From Phorcus lineatus (taxonomy: Eukaryota > Mollusca > Gastropoda > Trochida > Trochidae): 64,000 nt of DNA. Both the position numbers and the translations under genes were made by a program. Shown piece after piece: positions 1-9,790 of this stretch (position 1 is its first letter; each line of letters opens with the position of its first letter). The stretch spans positions 23,475,997-23,539,996 of the forward strand of contig OV121082.1 in the NCBI GenBank assembly GCA_921293015.1, in the 5' to 3' direction. The notes below the pieces were generated by a model. It saw nothing but the letters and a program-made list of their open reading frames with translations, was not told where the DNA came from and made no database searches.

Positions 1-285
1 TTCAGTTTATCATGGATGTCTTCAGTTTGTCTTAGATATCTTCAGTTTGTCTGTGACATCTTCAGTTTATATGTGATGTCATCAGTTTATCTTGGATGTC
101 TTCTTTTTGTCTTGGATGTCTTCAGTTTATCGGACATGTCTTCAATTTATATGTGATGTCTTCAGTTTGTCTTGGATGTCTTCAGTTTATCTGAGATGTC
201 TTCAGTTTATCTTGGATGTCTTCAGTTTATCTGAGATGTATTCAGTTTATCTGAGATATCTTCAGTTTGTCTTGGATGTCTCACA
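1..285. repeat. 20-bp tandem minisatellite
   Basis: About 14 head-to-tail copies of a 20-bp unit close to ttcagtttatcttggatgtc, starting at or before the window edge. Copies differ by one to four substitutions. A 65-codon open frame across it is a by-product of the repeat (three units make 20 codons) and is not a gene. The array ends at about 280 in unique sequence. Confidence 0.95.
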
Positions 286-481
286 TTAGAAGCCTTCGAT
301 ATCAAACATCATATCAAAACATGCAGGGAGGTGTAAAATGTGAAACTTTTAGATGTGTAAAATAACAAGTTTCTTGTGGGAGATGTTTCTCTGTGTAACT
401 TTCATTAACCACCTTCTGTCCCATCTTCAGACCTCTTGGAAATGGTTCCTAACCAATGTGAGTTATTACCTATTTATGTCT

Positions 482-975
482 TCTGATGACACAACAGTGG
501 TATATCACAGACTTCATGATGTCGTTATCCTCATTATCTTACCTCTGTGTCTGATGACACAACAGTGGTATATCACAGACTTCATGATGTCATTATCCTC
601 ATTATCTTACCTCTGTGTCTGATGACACAACAGTGGTATATCACAGACTTCATGATGTCATTATCCTCATTATCTTACCTCTGTGTCTGATGACACAACA
701 GTGGTATATCACAGACTTCATGATGTCATTATCCTCATTATCTTACCTCTGTGTCTGATGACACAACAGTGGTATATCACAGACTTCATGATGTCATTAT
801 CCTCATAACCTTACCTGTGTCTGATGACACAACAGTGGTATATCACAGACTTTATGATGTCATTATCCTCATTACCTTACCTCTGTGTCTGATGACACAA
901 CAGTGGTATATCACAGACTTCATGATGTCATTATCCTCATTACCTTACCTCTGTGTCTGATGACAGTGCCTTATC
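482..975. repeat. 68-bp tandem satellite-like array
   Basis: Unit starts (tctgatgac) fall at 482, 550, 618, 686, 754, 820, 888 and 956, so the period is 68 bp with one 66-bp copy. There are seven full copies and a truncated eighth that diverges after about 965. Copies are nearly identical, which points to recent expansion or ongoing homogenisation. Each unit contains a conserved catgatgtcattatcctcat core. Open frames across it are repeat artefacts. Confidence 0.95.
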
Positions 976-1036
976 ACAAACATATTTAATTGAAAATTCA
1001 TTAAAACGTTGCAGATGATTAAATCAATTTAAAGCT

Positions 1037-1090
1037 CGGACGGAAGGACGGACGGAAGGACGGACGGAAGGACAGATGGATGGACAGAAT
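1037..1090. repeat. 12-bp GC-rich minisatellite
   Basis: Three exact copies of cggacggaagga at 1037, 1049 and 1061, followed by decayed copies to about 1090. Confidence 0.9.
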
Positions 1091-2055
1091 GACCTTTATA
1101 TACCCCCATATATAATTATTATTTTCATCAATGCATGTAAATATATCGAACATCAGAAACCACTTAGTAGAGATTCTCCTTATCTCATGACATCTTCAGC
1201 TAAGGGCTAATATTAACAGAATTTGTATCTTGGCAATGCTACTTTCCAAGGCATGTAATTGACTTGACAGTAGATTTATTAATGATGATAATAACTGGAC
1301 GCATCTTTGCTGGAGGCAAGATGAGTCTCCTGAACAAGCGATCATCCAGATCCAGAATGACAGACAATAAGCATCTGTGCATAATTCACCTTTCATTCAC
1401 TGTCAGCAGTGCTTCTTGAATCAAGCATATAAGATTATTAGTGTGATTAGTACGACATGATTATGATTAGAATGGTATTTGTATTGTTGGAGAGCTAGAA
1501 TTTTGATTTCTGATGTGGTTTTGATTTGTATGGTTAAATTATGATTTGCATGGTGTAACAAGACAAGATTTTTATTACAATATGACAAAATAATATGATT
1601 TGGTTTACAATATTTGGACTTTTTCATACCATATGTTAAAAGTATGACGGCAAATTAAATTTTTAGCCAAATTTTTTTACTTTGATATGTGTATGGGCCT
1701 TCTAAAAATGAATAAAATCTGTCATTTTCTTGTATTTAACTCCCCTTTCTGATCAGCTTTATTATTAAAGTACAAGATTTTATTGATATCTGACTTCATT
1801 TTTCATTGAACTGCAACATTTTTTTTATAGATCCTTAGTATGTTTTTGAAAATAAATCACTAGAAAATAGTATAAATATCCATAACATAAAATCACAATC
1901 TCATGAATAAAGAACTATGATGTATACAGAAATTCTTATATTTTCTTACAATAGCAAGTTCTTGAATGTAACTAATTCATTAAATCGGTATCACACAGGG
2001 CATTGTTTATTTATTTCTCATTTATCCAAAACTGTCAAGACTCAGATACAAAATC

Positions 2056-2095
2056 TTTTCAGATTGGCACCAATGGCCAAGTGCCAATCTGAGAA
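2056..2095. other. Perfect 11-bp inverted repeat (hairpin)
   Basis: cagattggcac (2060-2070) and gtgccaatctg (2081-2091) are exact inverted copies separated by a 10-base loop. As RNA the stem could extend four more pairs, including one G-U, to 2056-2095. No Pol III signals or flanking duplication were seen. It may be a transposon relic or a chance palindrome. Confidence 0.6.
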
Positions 2096-2208
2096 AGTCA
2101 CAGTAAATACACAGCGTAGATAAGTAAGAACAATGTCCCACAGATCATCAAGTGCTGGGTCACATGTTCAGCTTTCTTATCATCAGATACAGTAAACACT
2201 TCCCAGGA

Positions 2209-2245
2209 GGGGGGACAATTTTGGGGGAATGGGGACAGGAGGGGG
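2209..2245 (+). other. Potential G-quadruplex run
   Basis: Four G-tracts of 6, 5, 4 and 5 bases (2209-2214, 2223-2227, 2231-2234, 2241-2245) have loops of 8, 3 and 6 bases. One loop is slightly longer than the common 7-base limit. The run stands out in a strongly AT-rich stretch. Confidence 0.4.
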
Positions 2246-3670
2246 TCCAAGATCGAGTGTAAGCAGGGGCACAGTTTAGAGATCACACTTTATCAGTAAG
2301 AGCACATGGGGTCATGAGCAGCTGATAAGTGGGTGTGAATGGAAAGTTCTCATATTTTGACTGGAATTAGAATTTAATTTTGGAAATAATTGTTTACAAA
2401 CTATTGCATCTGTTATTTTAAGATATTAGTTTTTACTTTTCAGAAGTCCGATGCATGGATGTGTAGAAAAAGCAGCCTGGGTCTATGTCCTCATTCAGAA
2501 AGTCTACATTTTACCATGTCTTAAAAATTAAAATCACTTATATGAAGGTTTAGTAATCATTAAAAAAGTGTTTCTCAGATTAAATTTACAAATGGTATTT
2601 AATGTGATTCTTCTATATTTGCATTTATGTTCAAATTAAATTTTCATTAAAAAAACACTGGAAAACTATGTTAATTATCATACATTAAAAGAATAAATGC
2701 ATGAATGAGAATATAATCTTGAATTTCATTACGTCAAAAAACAACCATATCCCTGTTATCAGAAGCATTTTTTGCACTATGTTAGTCATAAATTAACGCT
2801 AATATATGGAAATTCAGAAGTAACAACAACAAATCTTGGTACAGAATTCAACCTTTCTTTGAATATCTGCATTTTAGAAGAGATGTTCAGAAACACTATG
2901 ATCAGTGTTGGCACTTGAAGATACCTTCTGATCTTTAAACAAGCTTAGGATGTGTTTAAGTTCTCTCGCTAATTCATGACTAAGTGTTTGTTCGGATAAC
3001 ATATGGGAAGATAATCTGATTATTATTTTTTTAACTTTTTACAAAAATGTTTTAAGCAAGGATTTATACAGACCCACATCCTCACTATAAGATATCTTTT
3101 GAACCAAGATAAGGTTAAGTTAATTTTATATCTGTCGTGTGCTGTCTCTTCATATAAGGAAGCTCTTTAATACCAAAGCATACCATATTGACACAACATG
3201 TGTAAGGTTTCCCTAATAGCACAAGGCACCACTTCAAATTCAAATCTCTGCTTTGGCAAAGTTTTAAGCATAAATGCCTATTTGCATTTGCTTGAAAGAT
3301 AATTTCAAGCATGCTGCACAGGATATATATTTTTAACCGTCTCTTAAGATAAAAAGTATTGATTCTATTTAATGCATGCAAATTGTCCTTTATTTGAAAT
3401 TTGTCTTTGCAAATTAATTATAGAGTATCTGATCAGTCATGCCTGGCTGCACAAATTTTAATTCAACCTGTTCAACCAAGATATTTTGAGAAAATAAATA
3501 AGGCAATGTACATTTTTGAAAATTTTATCATTCCAATTTTGTTCTCCATTTAAAATAAATTAATGCAAACACAATTTCTTCAGGGGATAAGACATCTTAT
3601 TACTCAACCCGATTATCCGTAATAGAAGAAAAAGTTGTCACATATCAAGCCATAAATGCATGGGGCAATT

Positions 3671-3688
3671 TTAACCCTTAAGATGCGG
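3671..3688 (+). repeat. Left TTAA target copy and left terminal inverted repeat
   Basis: The target TTAA occupies 3671-3674. The terminal repeat cccttaagatgcgg occupies 3675-3688 and matches the inverted right end at 10 of 14 positions. Confidence 0.75.
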
Positions 3689-3689
3689 G

Positions 3690-3707
3690 TCCCGGAATAT
3701 TCCGGGA
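3690..3707. other. 18-bp perfect palindrome near the left end
   Basis: The palindrome tcccggaatattccggga is fully self-complementary and lies directly inside the left terminal repeat. The right end carries a related gaatatt core (seen on the reverse strand at about 10046-10053) at a similar distance from the tip, without the full palindrome. It may be a subterminal site bound by the transposase; this is inference. Confidence 0.8.
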
Positions 3708-4159
3708 TGAAATTAGCTTTGCCCGCAAGTCCTCTTAGCGGGATGCGAGTAGCACACTCTATTTTTCTCACGCTAACTAATTATGACCGCAGGTCTCGGT
3801 AGCGGGGCCCGGAAATTTATTGCCTAGCAGTAGTCTCAGTTCAACGCTTGTATTTTCGTTCCGGCTGTCGCTAAGCAACAGTGTTTTGTTTCGTTGGTGT
3901 TCTAAATAATGCGTGAACATGCTCCGAAAGTTATGAGAGTATTGATAATGTTTATCGTACCGAAAATAAACGTTAAAATCACTCAATTTTTCCCCACTCC
4001 CCGCCGCACGTGCTAATAGCCTGTGGGCACTTTCTACCCTCTCGCACGAGCTTACCGACCCGCGCATGCTATCGTTTACTGAGACGCGTGCATTTTGACC
4101 CTATGCACGCCTTCCTATCGCACGCCCTATGTTCTGAACCCTTGGGCGGATTTCAATAT

Positions 4160-5165
4160 AGGTGGGATCATTTGAAAGAGAAAAAAAATGTCTTTAATTC
4201 GATGTAAAAAACATATGTGCGCCTCGTGAAATAAAGATACCGCATGTGCCGCAAAAAAGGTGATTTTTATATATTTTTAGTTTTACACTGTTTTGTCACA
4301 CCAATTTTCTCATGATGTGCTCAACATATTTTGACATTTTTTATATCACAAGATAGAGAAAAAGATTGTCTTTAATTCCATGTAAAATGTGTACATGCGC
4401 AACAATTCATAAAGATACAGCAAGCGCCGCACAAAAAGGTAATTTTGCCGACTTTCTTATCATGTGATCTGAAGCGCGATTTTCATGTGCCTTTCTTTCA
4501 CAATGAATTTCTTTTACACCGTGAAAAAGATTTTGTTGAATTTTACATCACTATAAAGACAAATGAATTGTCTCTAATTCCCTATATCAATTATTATGCG
4601 TGCAAATAAATAAAGACTCAACAAGTGCCGTAAAAAGAACAACTTTCGCACTTCGCAATTCCGTTAGTGACGCAAATAGGGAAACTTTGGCACTTCATAT
4701 CCCCGTGTACAAATGACACATTTCAAAACCATTTATATCATTATCAAGAAGAATAAATTGTCTACAAAGTGATATATAAAATGTACATGCGCTAAAACAA
4801 ACGACGATGCAGCAAGCGCCGCACAAAGGGTTCTTTTCATGTGATCTGAAGTTCGATTTTCATGTACCTTTCTTTGGCACTCGATATTTTCTATACCACT
4901 TGGCGGATTTTGATAAATATTACGTCTAAATAAAGACGGAACGTTGTTCTTGATTTCAATATATTGATCATACATGCGCACACAAAAATAAAGGCACAAG
5001 AAGTGCCGCAAATTTGGCAAGTTTCGCATTTCGTATTTCTGTAACCAAGTGGCGCGCTCAACAACGTTTGGTATCAGCGTAAAGAGCCGAAAATTCTCTT
5101 CAATTTGATATACAATTTGTTTATGCGCTCATAGAAATAAAGACTCAACAAGCGCCGCTAAAATG
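4160..5165 (+). repeat. Left array: six degenerate ~190-bp units
   Basis: Each unit contains, in order, a short A-rich gtaaagag-like block, an attgtctttaattcc-like block, an AT spacer, a tgcgc core, an ataaaga block and a caagcgccgc-like block. The tgcgc or related cores lie at about 4215, 4396, 4596, 4788, 4975 and 5124. Spacings are close to 180-200 bp except the last, which is about 150 bp. Copies are diverged, so this is an old array. All units point the same way as the transposase gene. Confidence 0.8.
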
Positions 5166-5296
5166 TTATAAATAAATGTAATAAGTAAAAAAAATTATGA
5201 AGGAAACCCTGTTTCTTTAGTGTTCAATTATAGAGTTTTATAAACCATGAAAGTTGAAGGAAAAAAAACTTTTGGATTTACATTCATAGCGTTATT

Positions 5297-5590
5297 GATG
5301 CCATCAGTTCATGGGAAAATTGTCCAACGAAAATGTTGTGGTTGAGACACAGTATGTCGGGGATGCCGTCGGGAACCGCCATCAGGTCAAGGCAAAGTTG
5401 TCCAACGAAAATGTTTGTGGTTGAGACACAATATGTCGGGGATCTTTCGCCGGGCACCGCCATCAGGTCATGAGAAAATGTGTCCAACGAAAATGTTCGT
5501 GTTCGAGAAAAAAAATTTCAGCGGACTTTCGTCGGGCACCGCCAGCAGGTGTGTGTTTTTTTCTGCCAAATTTTTGTTGGTCGAGGAAAC
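5297..5590 (+). repeat. Tandem repeat, ~80-bp unit, about 3.5 copies
   Basis: The catcaggtc-type motif recurs at 5302, 5380, 5461 and 5543 (as cagcaggtg), giving periods of 78, 81 and 82 bp. Each unit includes ccaacgaaaatgtt and a cgtcgggcaccgcc-like block. The short open frames here follow the repeat and are not taken as genes. Confidence 0.85.
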
Positions 5591-5929
5591 TCATTTTTGA
5601 AAAAAAAGTTTGGTAGCATTCCGATGTTTTAAATAATTTGCTATATATGTCGGGATGGCATGAGTTTCTTCCAGTGAACTAAAGACAAGGGGCCGGGTGC
5701 TCGTTGACTACGGCCGTCCCGACAGATAGGCCCGTGGAACCTAACATTCTCGGAAGAGAAGTCAAGAGTTGAAAAACTTTTGTAATCCACAACTGACAAT
5801 CAGAACTTTCCTGACGTAGAAGGCAGTTGTTCGCGACTCGCCGGCTCGTTGCATAGGAGTCAGAAGGCGGCATCAGGGTTGATAATGTTGATACAACGTC
5901 GGCGGCCGTCGGTGCCATCGGCACCTTCG

Positions 5930-6120
5930 GCGGGATTGTGAAAAGTCGTCCAAAAGTTAGAAAGTGTCCGGCGACATTAGAACTTGTTCGGCTGGATTGT
6001 GAAAAGTTGTCCGAAAGTTAGAAATTGTCCAGCAATGTTAGAATTTGTCCTGATTTGTTATTTTTGCAAATCGTGAAACAAAATGTCCGGCTTTCGCCAG
6101 GACAATTAGAAAATGTCCGG
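5930..6120 (+). repeat. ~61-bp repeat upstream of the transposase gene
   Basis: Two clear copies begin at 5932 and 5993 (ggattgtgaaaagt, then a tccgaaagttagaaa-like block and a gtccggc-like block). Decayed gtccgg and tagaaaatgtccgg fragments continue to about 6120. The repeat lies 200-370 bp upstream of the start codon and could contain transcription signals, although no TATA box or initiator can be assigned with confidence. Confidence 0.75.
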
Positions 6121-6290
6121 ATTATTGATGACCGCTGGCGCCAAAGGCGCGCAACGGCAAATTTGTTTCAAACACTTACAAAATGTGGCAATTGAATGTC
6201 CATGAAGCTCACATTGAATTTCTCTGTACAACAGGTCATGTGTTGATGTTATTATATCTTGCGTGTGCCTAAATTATTTTCAATCATTTA

Positions 6291-6293
6291 CAG
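6291..6293 (+). other. Possible 3' splice site of a 5'-UTR intron
   Basis: A run of the form attttcaatcatttacag ends at 6293, 13 bases before the transposase ATG. It fits a 3' splice site, so the 5' leader may be spliced. No donor was identified. Confidence 0.3.
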
Positions 6294-6306
6294 ATTGATG
6301 TGAAAG

Positions 6307-8301
6307 ATGCCTAAGGCCAGGAGGCCGCGAACCAGGAGTTGGGAAGGTCCGTCAACGTCTAGCGACGACGACTTCATCAACGAGGTCCATGCCGATGAAG
6401 CTTCTGATATGGAATCAACTGATGAGAGTGATAGTGATAGTGAATGTGACAGTGATGGTGAAAGTGACATTGATAGTGATCAAGAAATAAGAAACATTGC
6501 AAGAGACATATTAGCTGGTACGGGTGAAACTGCTACGGCTGGTACTTCCACAGAGGAAGAGTTCAGTGGCTTTGACGAGCAATATAATGAAATGGACACA
6601 CATTTTGATGACCAAGATAATTTTATGGATCGCTGGGAAGAGGGGCCGAGGCAACGTGGACGTGTCGAATTGCATTTTACTGGCGCAACGAGATTAGGAC
6701 GGTTTATAGAATTGCCTGATAACCCGCAACCTGTAGACTTTTTCGGACTGTTTTTTCATGAAGATGATTATGGATCATTGGCAGCAGAAACCAACAGATA
6801 CTTCCACCAACAGGTCGATGATAAGGTTCTGAAACCCTGTTCACGGTTGAGGCACTGGTATGATACAAATGCCGAAGAAATGAAAGAATTCATTGCAATG
6901 ACAATAGCAATGTCTCTGGTTGTACAGAGAAACTTTTCTGAGTATTGGTCAACAAGTGATGTTACGTCGACGCCCTTCTTTTCCAAGTGCATGCCCCGCG
7001 ACAGGTTCTGGCTACTGCTAACGTATCTACATTTGAATGATAACAACCTAATGCCGGGACGAAACACTCCGCATTTTTCACCAATGAATAAACTTGGCTA
7101 TCTGTACCAACGCATCGTGCATCGTTTTTCCAGAGTTTATAAGCCGCATCAAAACATTTGTGTTGACGAAGGGTTGGTGCCTTGGAAAGGCAATCTGAGT
7201 TTCAAAGTATATAATCCTGACAAGCCGAAGAAGTATGGGATAAAGGCCTACATGTTGTGCGACTCAACAAATGGTTATGTTTGCAAGTTCAAACTCTACA
7301 CTGGAAAAACAAATGAAGCTGTTTCTGTTGGTGGGAAAACGTATGATCTCGTCATGGACTTGGTGAAGGAATATGCTGGGAAAGGGTATCATGTGTTCAT
7401 GGACAATTTCTATTCCTCGGTGGCATTGTATATAAACTTGTGGGAAATGGGAACTGGTGCGACGGGAACTTTGAGAGGAAATCGCAAAGGCATTCCTGAA
7501 AAGCTAAAGAAGGCACAGAAGAATCAGAAGAAAGGGGATATGACAGTCTATCACAATCAAGACCTACTCGTTTTGCGGTATGAGGACAGGAAGTCAGTGT
7601 TGCTCATGTCAACCGAAGAAGACGCCGAAATTGTAGAGACAGGAAAGAAGAACCGAGTGACTGGGGAAGCAAATACGAGACCACGTATTGTGCACGAATA
7701 CAACAAATATATGGGAGGTGTGGATCGGGCCGACCAGATGCTGTCGTACACCCCGTTCAAAATGAAAACTCTTAAATGGTGGAAGCGCGTGTGGTTTCAT
7801 GTGTTGAACGTTGCCATGTTGAATTCTTACATTATCTATAAAGAATTCTCAGAAGACAAACCTTTGAAAACAAGCCGTCAATTTAGAAAAGATTTGGTGC
7901 AGCATATGATCACCTTCGCCGAAACAGAAAAAGTGCCCTCCCTGCGCAGACGTCCTTGCGGCCGGCCGAGCACGAGCGACGATAGTGTCTTGCGACTCCA
8001 TGGTCGTCACTTTCCATCAAAGATTCAGTCTGTTGGAAAGAAGAAAAACCTAACACGCATGTGTGTTGTTTGCTCCAAAGCGAATAGAGAACTTCGTCGA
8101 AGGGAATTCGAAGAAACAAATCAGCCAGTTCGAAAGAAGAAAAGGGTAGGCAAAGAATCTTCTTTCGAATGTATCGAGTGTAATGTGGCTCTATGTGCAG
8201 CACCATGTTTCAGAATTTATCACACGTCACAAGATTGCACTAAAGCTTATATCAGTTTGATGTCAGAGAAGGAAAATGAGGGGGATAATCAAGAAGATTG
8301 A
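6307..8301 (+). CDS. piggyBac transposase, 664 aa, intact
   Basis: A cut-and-paste transposase of the piggyBac family (DDE_Tnp_1_7 type), which excises and reinserts the element at TTAA in the nucleus. Residues 1-60 are an acidic, Ser/Asp-rich region typical of the family's N-terminus. The DDE core runs from about 140 to 515. The catalytic aspartates are visible as D287 in CVDEGLVPWKG, D366 in HVFMDNFYSS, and D473/D476 in YMGGVDRADQM. A Trp-rich block (KWWKRVWFHVLN, 490-501) and NSYIIY follow in the expected place. A basic stretch RKKKRVGK (609-616) may be a nuclear localisation signal. The C-terminus is a Cys/His-rich zinc-binding domain: C586, C589, C622, C625, C630, C634, H639 and C644. 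An in-frame stop at 6301 makes the ATG at 6307 the first possible start. The gene is one exon without frameshift or stop, of normal family length, so it may still be active. Confidence 0.96.
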   Translation: MPKARRPRTRSWEGPSTSSDDDFINEVHADEASDMESTDESDSDSECDSDGESDIDSDQEIRNIARDILAGTGETATAGTSTEEEFSGFDEQYNEMDTHFDDQDNFMDRWEEGPRQRGRVELHFTGATRLGRFIELPDNPQPVDFFGLFFHEDDYGSLAAETNRYFHQQVDDKVLKPCSRLRHWYDTNAEEMKEFIAMTIAMSLVVQRNFSEYWSTSDVTSTPFFSKCMPRDRFWLLLTYLHLNDNNLMPGRNTPHFSPMNKLGYLYQRIVHRFSRVYKPHQNICVDEGLVPWKGNLSFKVYNPDKPKKYGIKAYMLCDSTNGYVCKFKLYTGKTNEAVSVGGKTYDLVMDLVKEYAGKGYHVFMDNFYSSVALYINLWEMGTGATGTLRGNRKGIPEKLKKAQKNQKKGDMTVYHNQDLLVLRYEDRKSVLLMSTEEDAEIVETGKKNRVTGEANTRPRIVHEYNKYMGGVDRADQMLSYTPFKMKTLKWWKRVWFHVLNVAMLNSYIIYKEFSEDKPLKTSRQFRKDLVQHMITFAETEKVPSLRRRPCGRPSTSDDSVLRLHGRHFPSKIQSVGKKKNLTRMCVVCSKANRELRRREFEETNQPVRKKKRVGKESSFECIECNVALCAAPCFRIYHTSQDCTKAYISLMSEKENEGDNQED

Positions 8302-8405
8302 AGAAAGAAGAAAGAAGCAGAAGTGTGGATGAGCGTTACTCTCCTTATAAAGTTTATTCTTCACATCAATAAGGTGAATAAGTGTAATATAAAATACTGA
8401 TTGTC

Positions 8406-8411
8406 AATAAA
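8406..8411 (+). terminator. Poly(A) signal of the transposase gene
   Basis: AATAAA lies 105 bases after the stop codon, followed within 10 bases by a T-rich tract (8419-8426), the usual layout of a cleavage/polyadenylation site. Confidence 0.6.
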
Positions 8412-8539
8412 ATAATCTTTTTTTTAAGTCGTAAAAGAGACAGAGAAAGTCAATGTAAGCTGTCACTGGACGTTCGATACCAGCCGCATCACGAACCTAC
8501 CCCCGATCTTTCGCAATTTGTTTTCTTAGAATCGGGTGG

Positions 8540-9790
8540 CGAAACTTCATACTTTTTACATCATCGTAAAGGGAAAAGAACTGGCTTTGATTCATTATGA
8601 AATGTGTATGTGCGCAACACATAATAAAGAAGCGGCAAATAATGCGAGAAATGTCGCAATTATCAATTTTTTTCCCCAAATGTCTGAGGGTACCCCTCTT
8701 TAACGGTTCATATCTCCCGAACTATTTGGCACTTTTTAAATTTTTTTCCACCTTTCTCAAGTGGAAAGAATGATCTTTAATTCCATGTATAATATGCATG
8801 TGCGCAATTAATAAAAATGGTGCGGCGAGTGCTGCGACAAATGTCGCAAATAAAACGATTGTCAAAATCTATTTTCAAGTAGTTGAGGGTGTCGCTCTTT
8901 CGCGGTTCATATCTCCCGAACTATTTTATACTTTTTTATATTTTTTTCACCTATTTCAAGGGAATATAATTGTTTTTAAATCCATGTATAATATGCATAT
9001 GCGCAGTCAATAATAACGATGCGGTGGATGATGCGACTGGTGTCGCAAATAGAACGCTTATCAAAATTTGTTTTCAAGTAGTTGAGGGTATCACTCTTTC
9101 GTTTTTCATATCTTTTGAACCAGTTGGCACCTTTTCATTATTTTTTCACAGTCGTAAGGACGAAAGATTTATCTTTATTTCCATGTATAATTTGTACATG
9201 CGCAGCAAGAAATAACGATGCGGCGTGCGTATAGAATGATTGATTTTATTATCTCGGAATGTTCGCCCGCGTGTGACTGCACGCGCCGAGAGGATCGGTA
9301 CAGCAGGAAGCAACGCTGGTGCTTAGAACACTGGCACTCGCATGCTGGTGCCTCGGGAGTGCCCCGGGGGTATAACGGTACTAATTAGCGTACCGATGCC
9401 AGACTGCCCAAGGGAGAATTAGTTCTGGCTAAAAATCCTGTTATGTCGGAGCATCCTCGGGGTACCCCCAACCATCTTTCGCGGCGTATATCTTTTGAAC
9501 AGGGTGACATATTCTAACAATCTTTTATCATCATAAAGAAGAATAAATTGTCTACAATTCCATATATAATACATGTATGCGCGCTAAGTATTAGGGATTT
9601 TATTCAGCCGGAAATAAAGACAATCTTTAGATAATTGTAGAAATCTAACTAGAGGTCGCATTGTAAAAAGATATATATCATCGTAAAGAGGAATAATGTA
9701 TCTTCAATTCCATATAAAAAAATTAATTGTGCGATTATATTTAAGGATTTTCCGTAACTCTAAATAAAGACAATCTTCATATTGCAATAG
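8540..9790 (+). repeat. Right array: six degenerate ~190-bp units
   Basis: These units have the same consensus and orientation as the left array. The tgcgc-type cores lie at about 8611, 8801, 9000, 9200, 9578 and 9729. Spacings are 190, 199, 200, 378 and 151 bp. The 378-bp gap equals two unit lengths and is occupied by a GC-rich block. Units here keep a clearer leader (a gagggta block, then cgcggttcatatctcccgaac). The final ~150-bp spacing mirrors the left array. Confidence 0.8.
9241..9480 (+). other. GC-rich block with several hairpins inside the right array
   Basis: This block replaces what would be one repeat unit. It contains a compound stem (ctcgg 9253-9257 with ccgag 9286-9290, enclosing cgcgtg 9268-9273 with cacgcg 9280-9285), ggcac/gtgcc (9333-9337 with 9348-9352), cggtac/gtaccg (9376-9381 with 9390-9395) and the palindrome ggggtacccc (9459-9468). 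No open frame of note was found, and no Pol III boxes were recognised. It could be an insertion within the element or a structured RNA segment; neither is demonstrated. Confidence 0.6.

Larger units (their letters stand above)
1091..3670. other. AT-rich non-coding stretch with one hairpin and one G-rich run
   Basis: No exon or gene could be supported on either strand. Short open frames have AT-driven composition and no convincing splice sites. The two structured items, a hairpin at 2056-2095 and a G-run cluster at 2209-2245, are listed separately. The stretch ends abruptly at the TTAA of the piggyBac element. Confidence 0.6.

Noticed and set aside
482-975. CRISPR array
   Set aside because: Direct repeats are contiguous with no unique spacers, and the genome is eukaryotic.
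8798-9215. Two similar ~75-codon frames (8798-9013 and 8970-9215)
   Set aside because: They resemble each other only because they cover successive ~190-bp array units. No start context, and no similar frame is kept in the other units.
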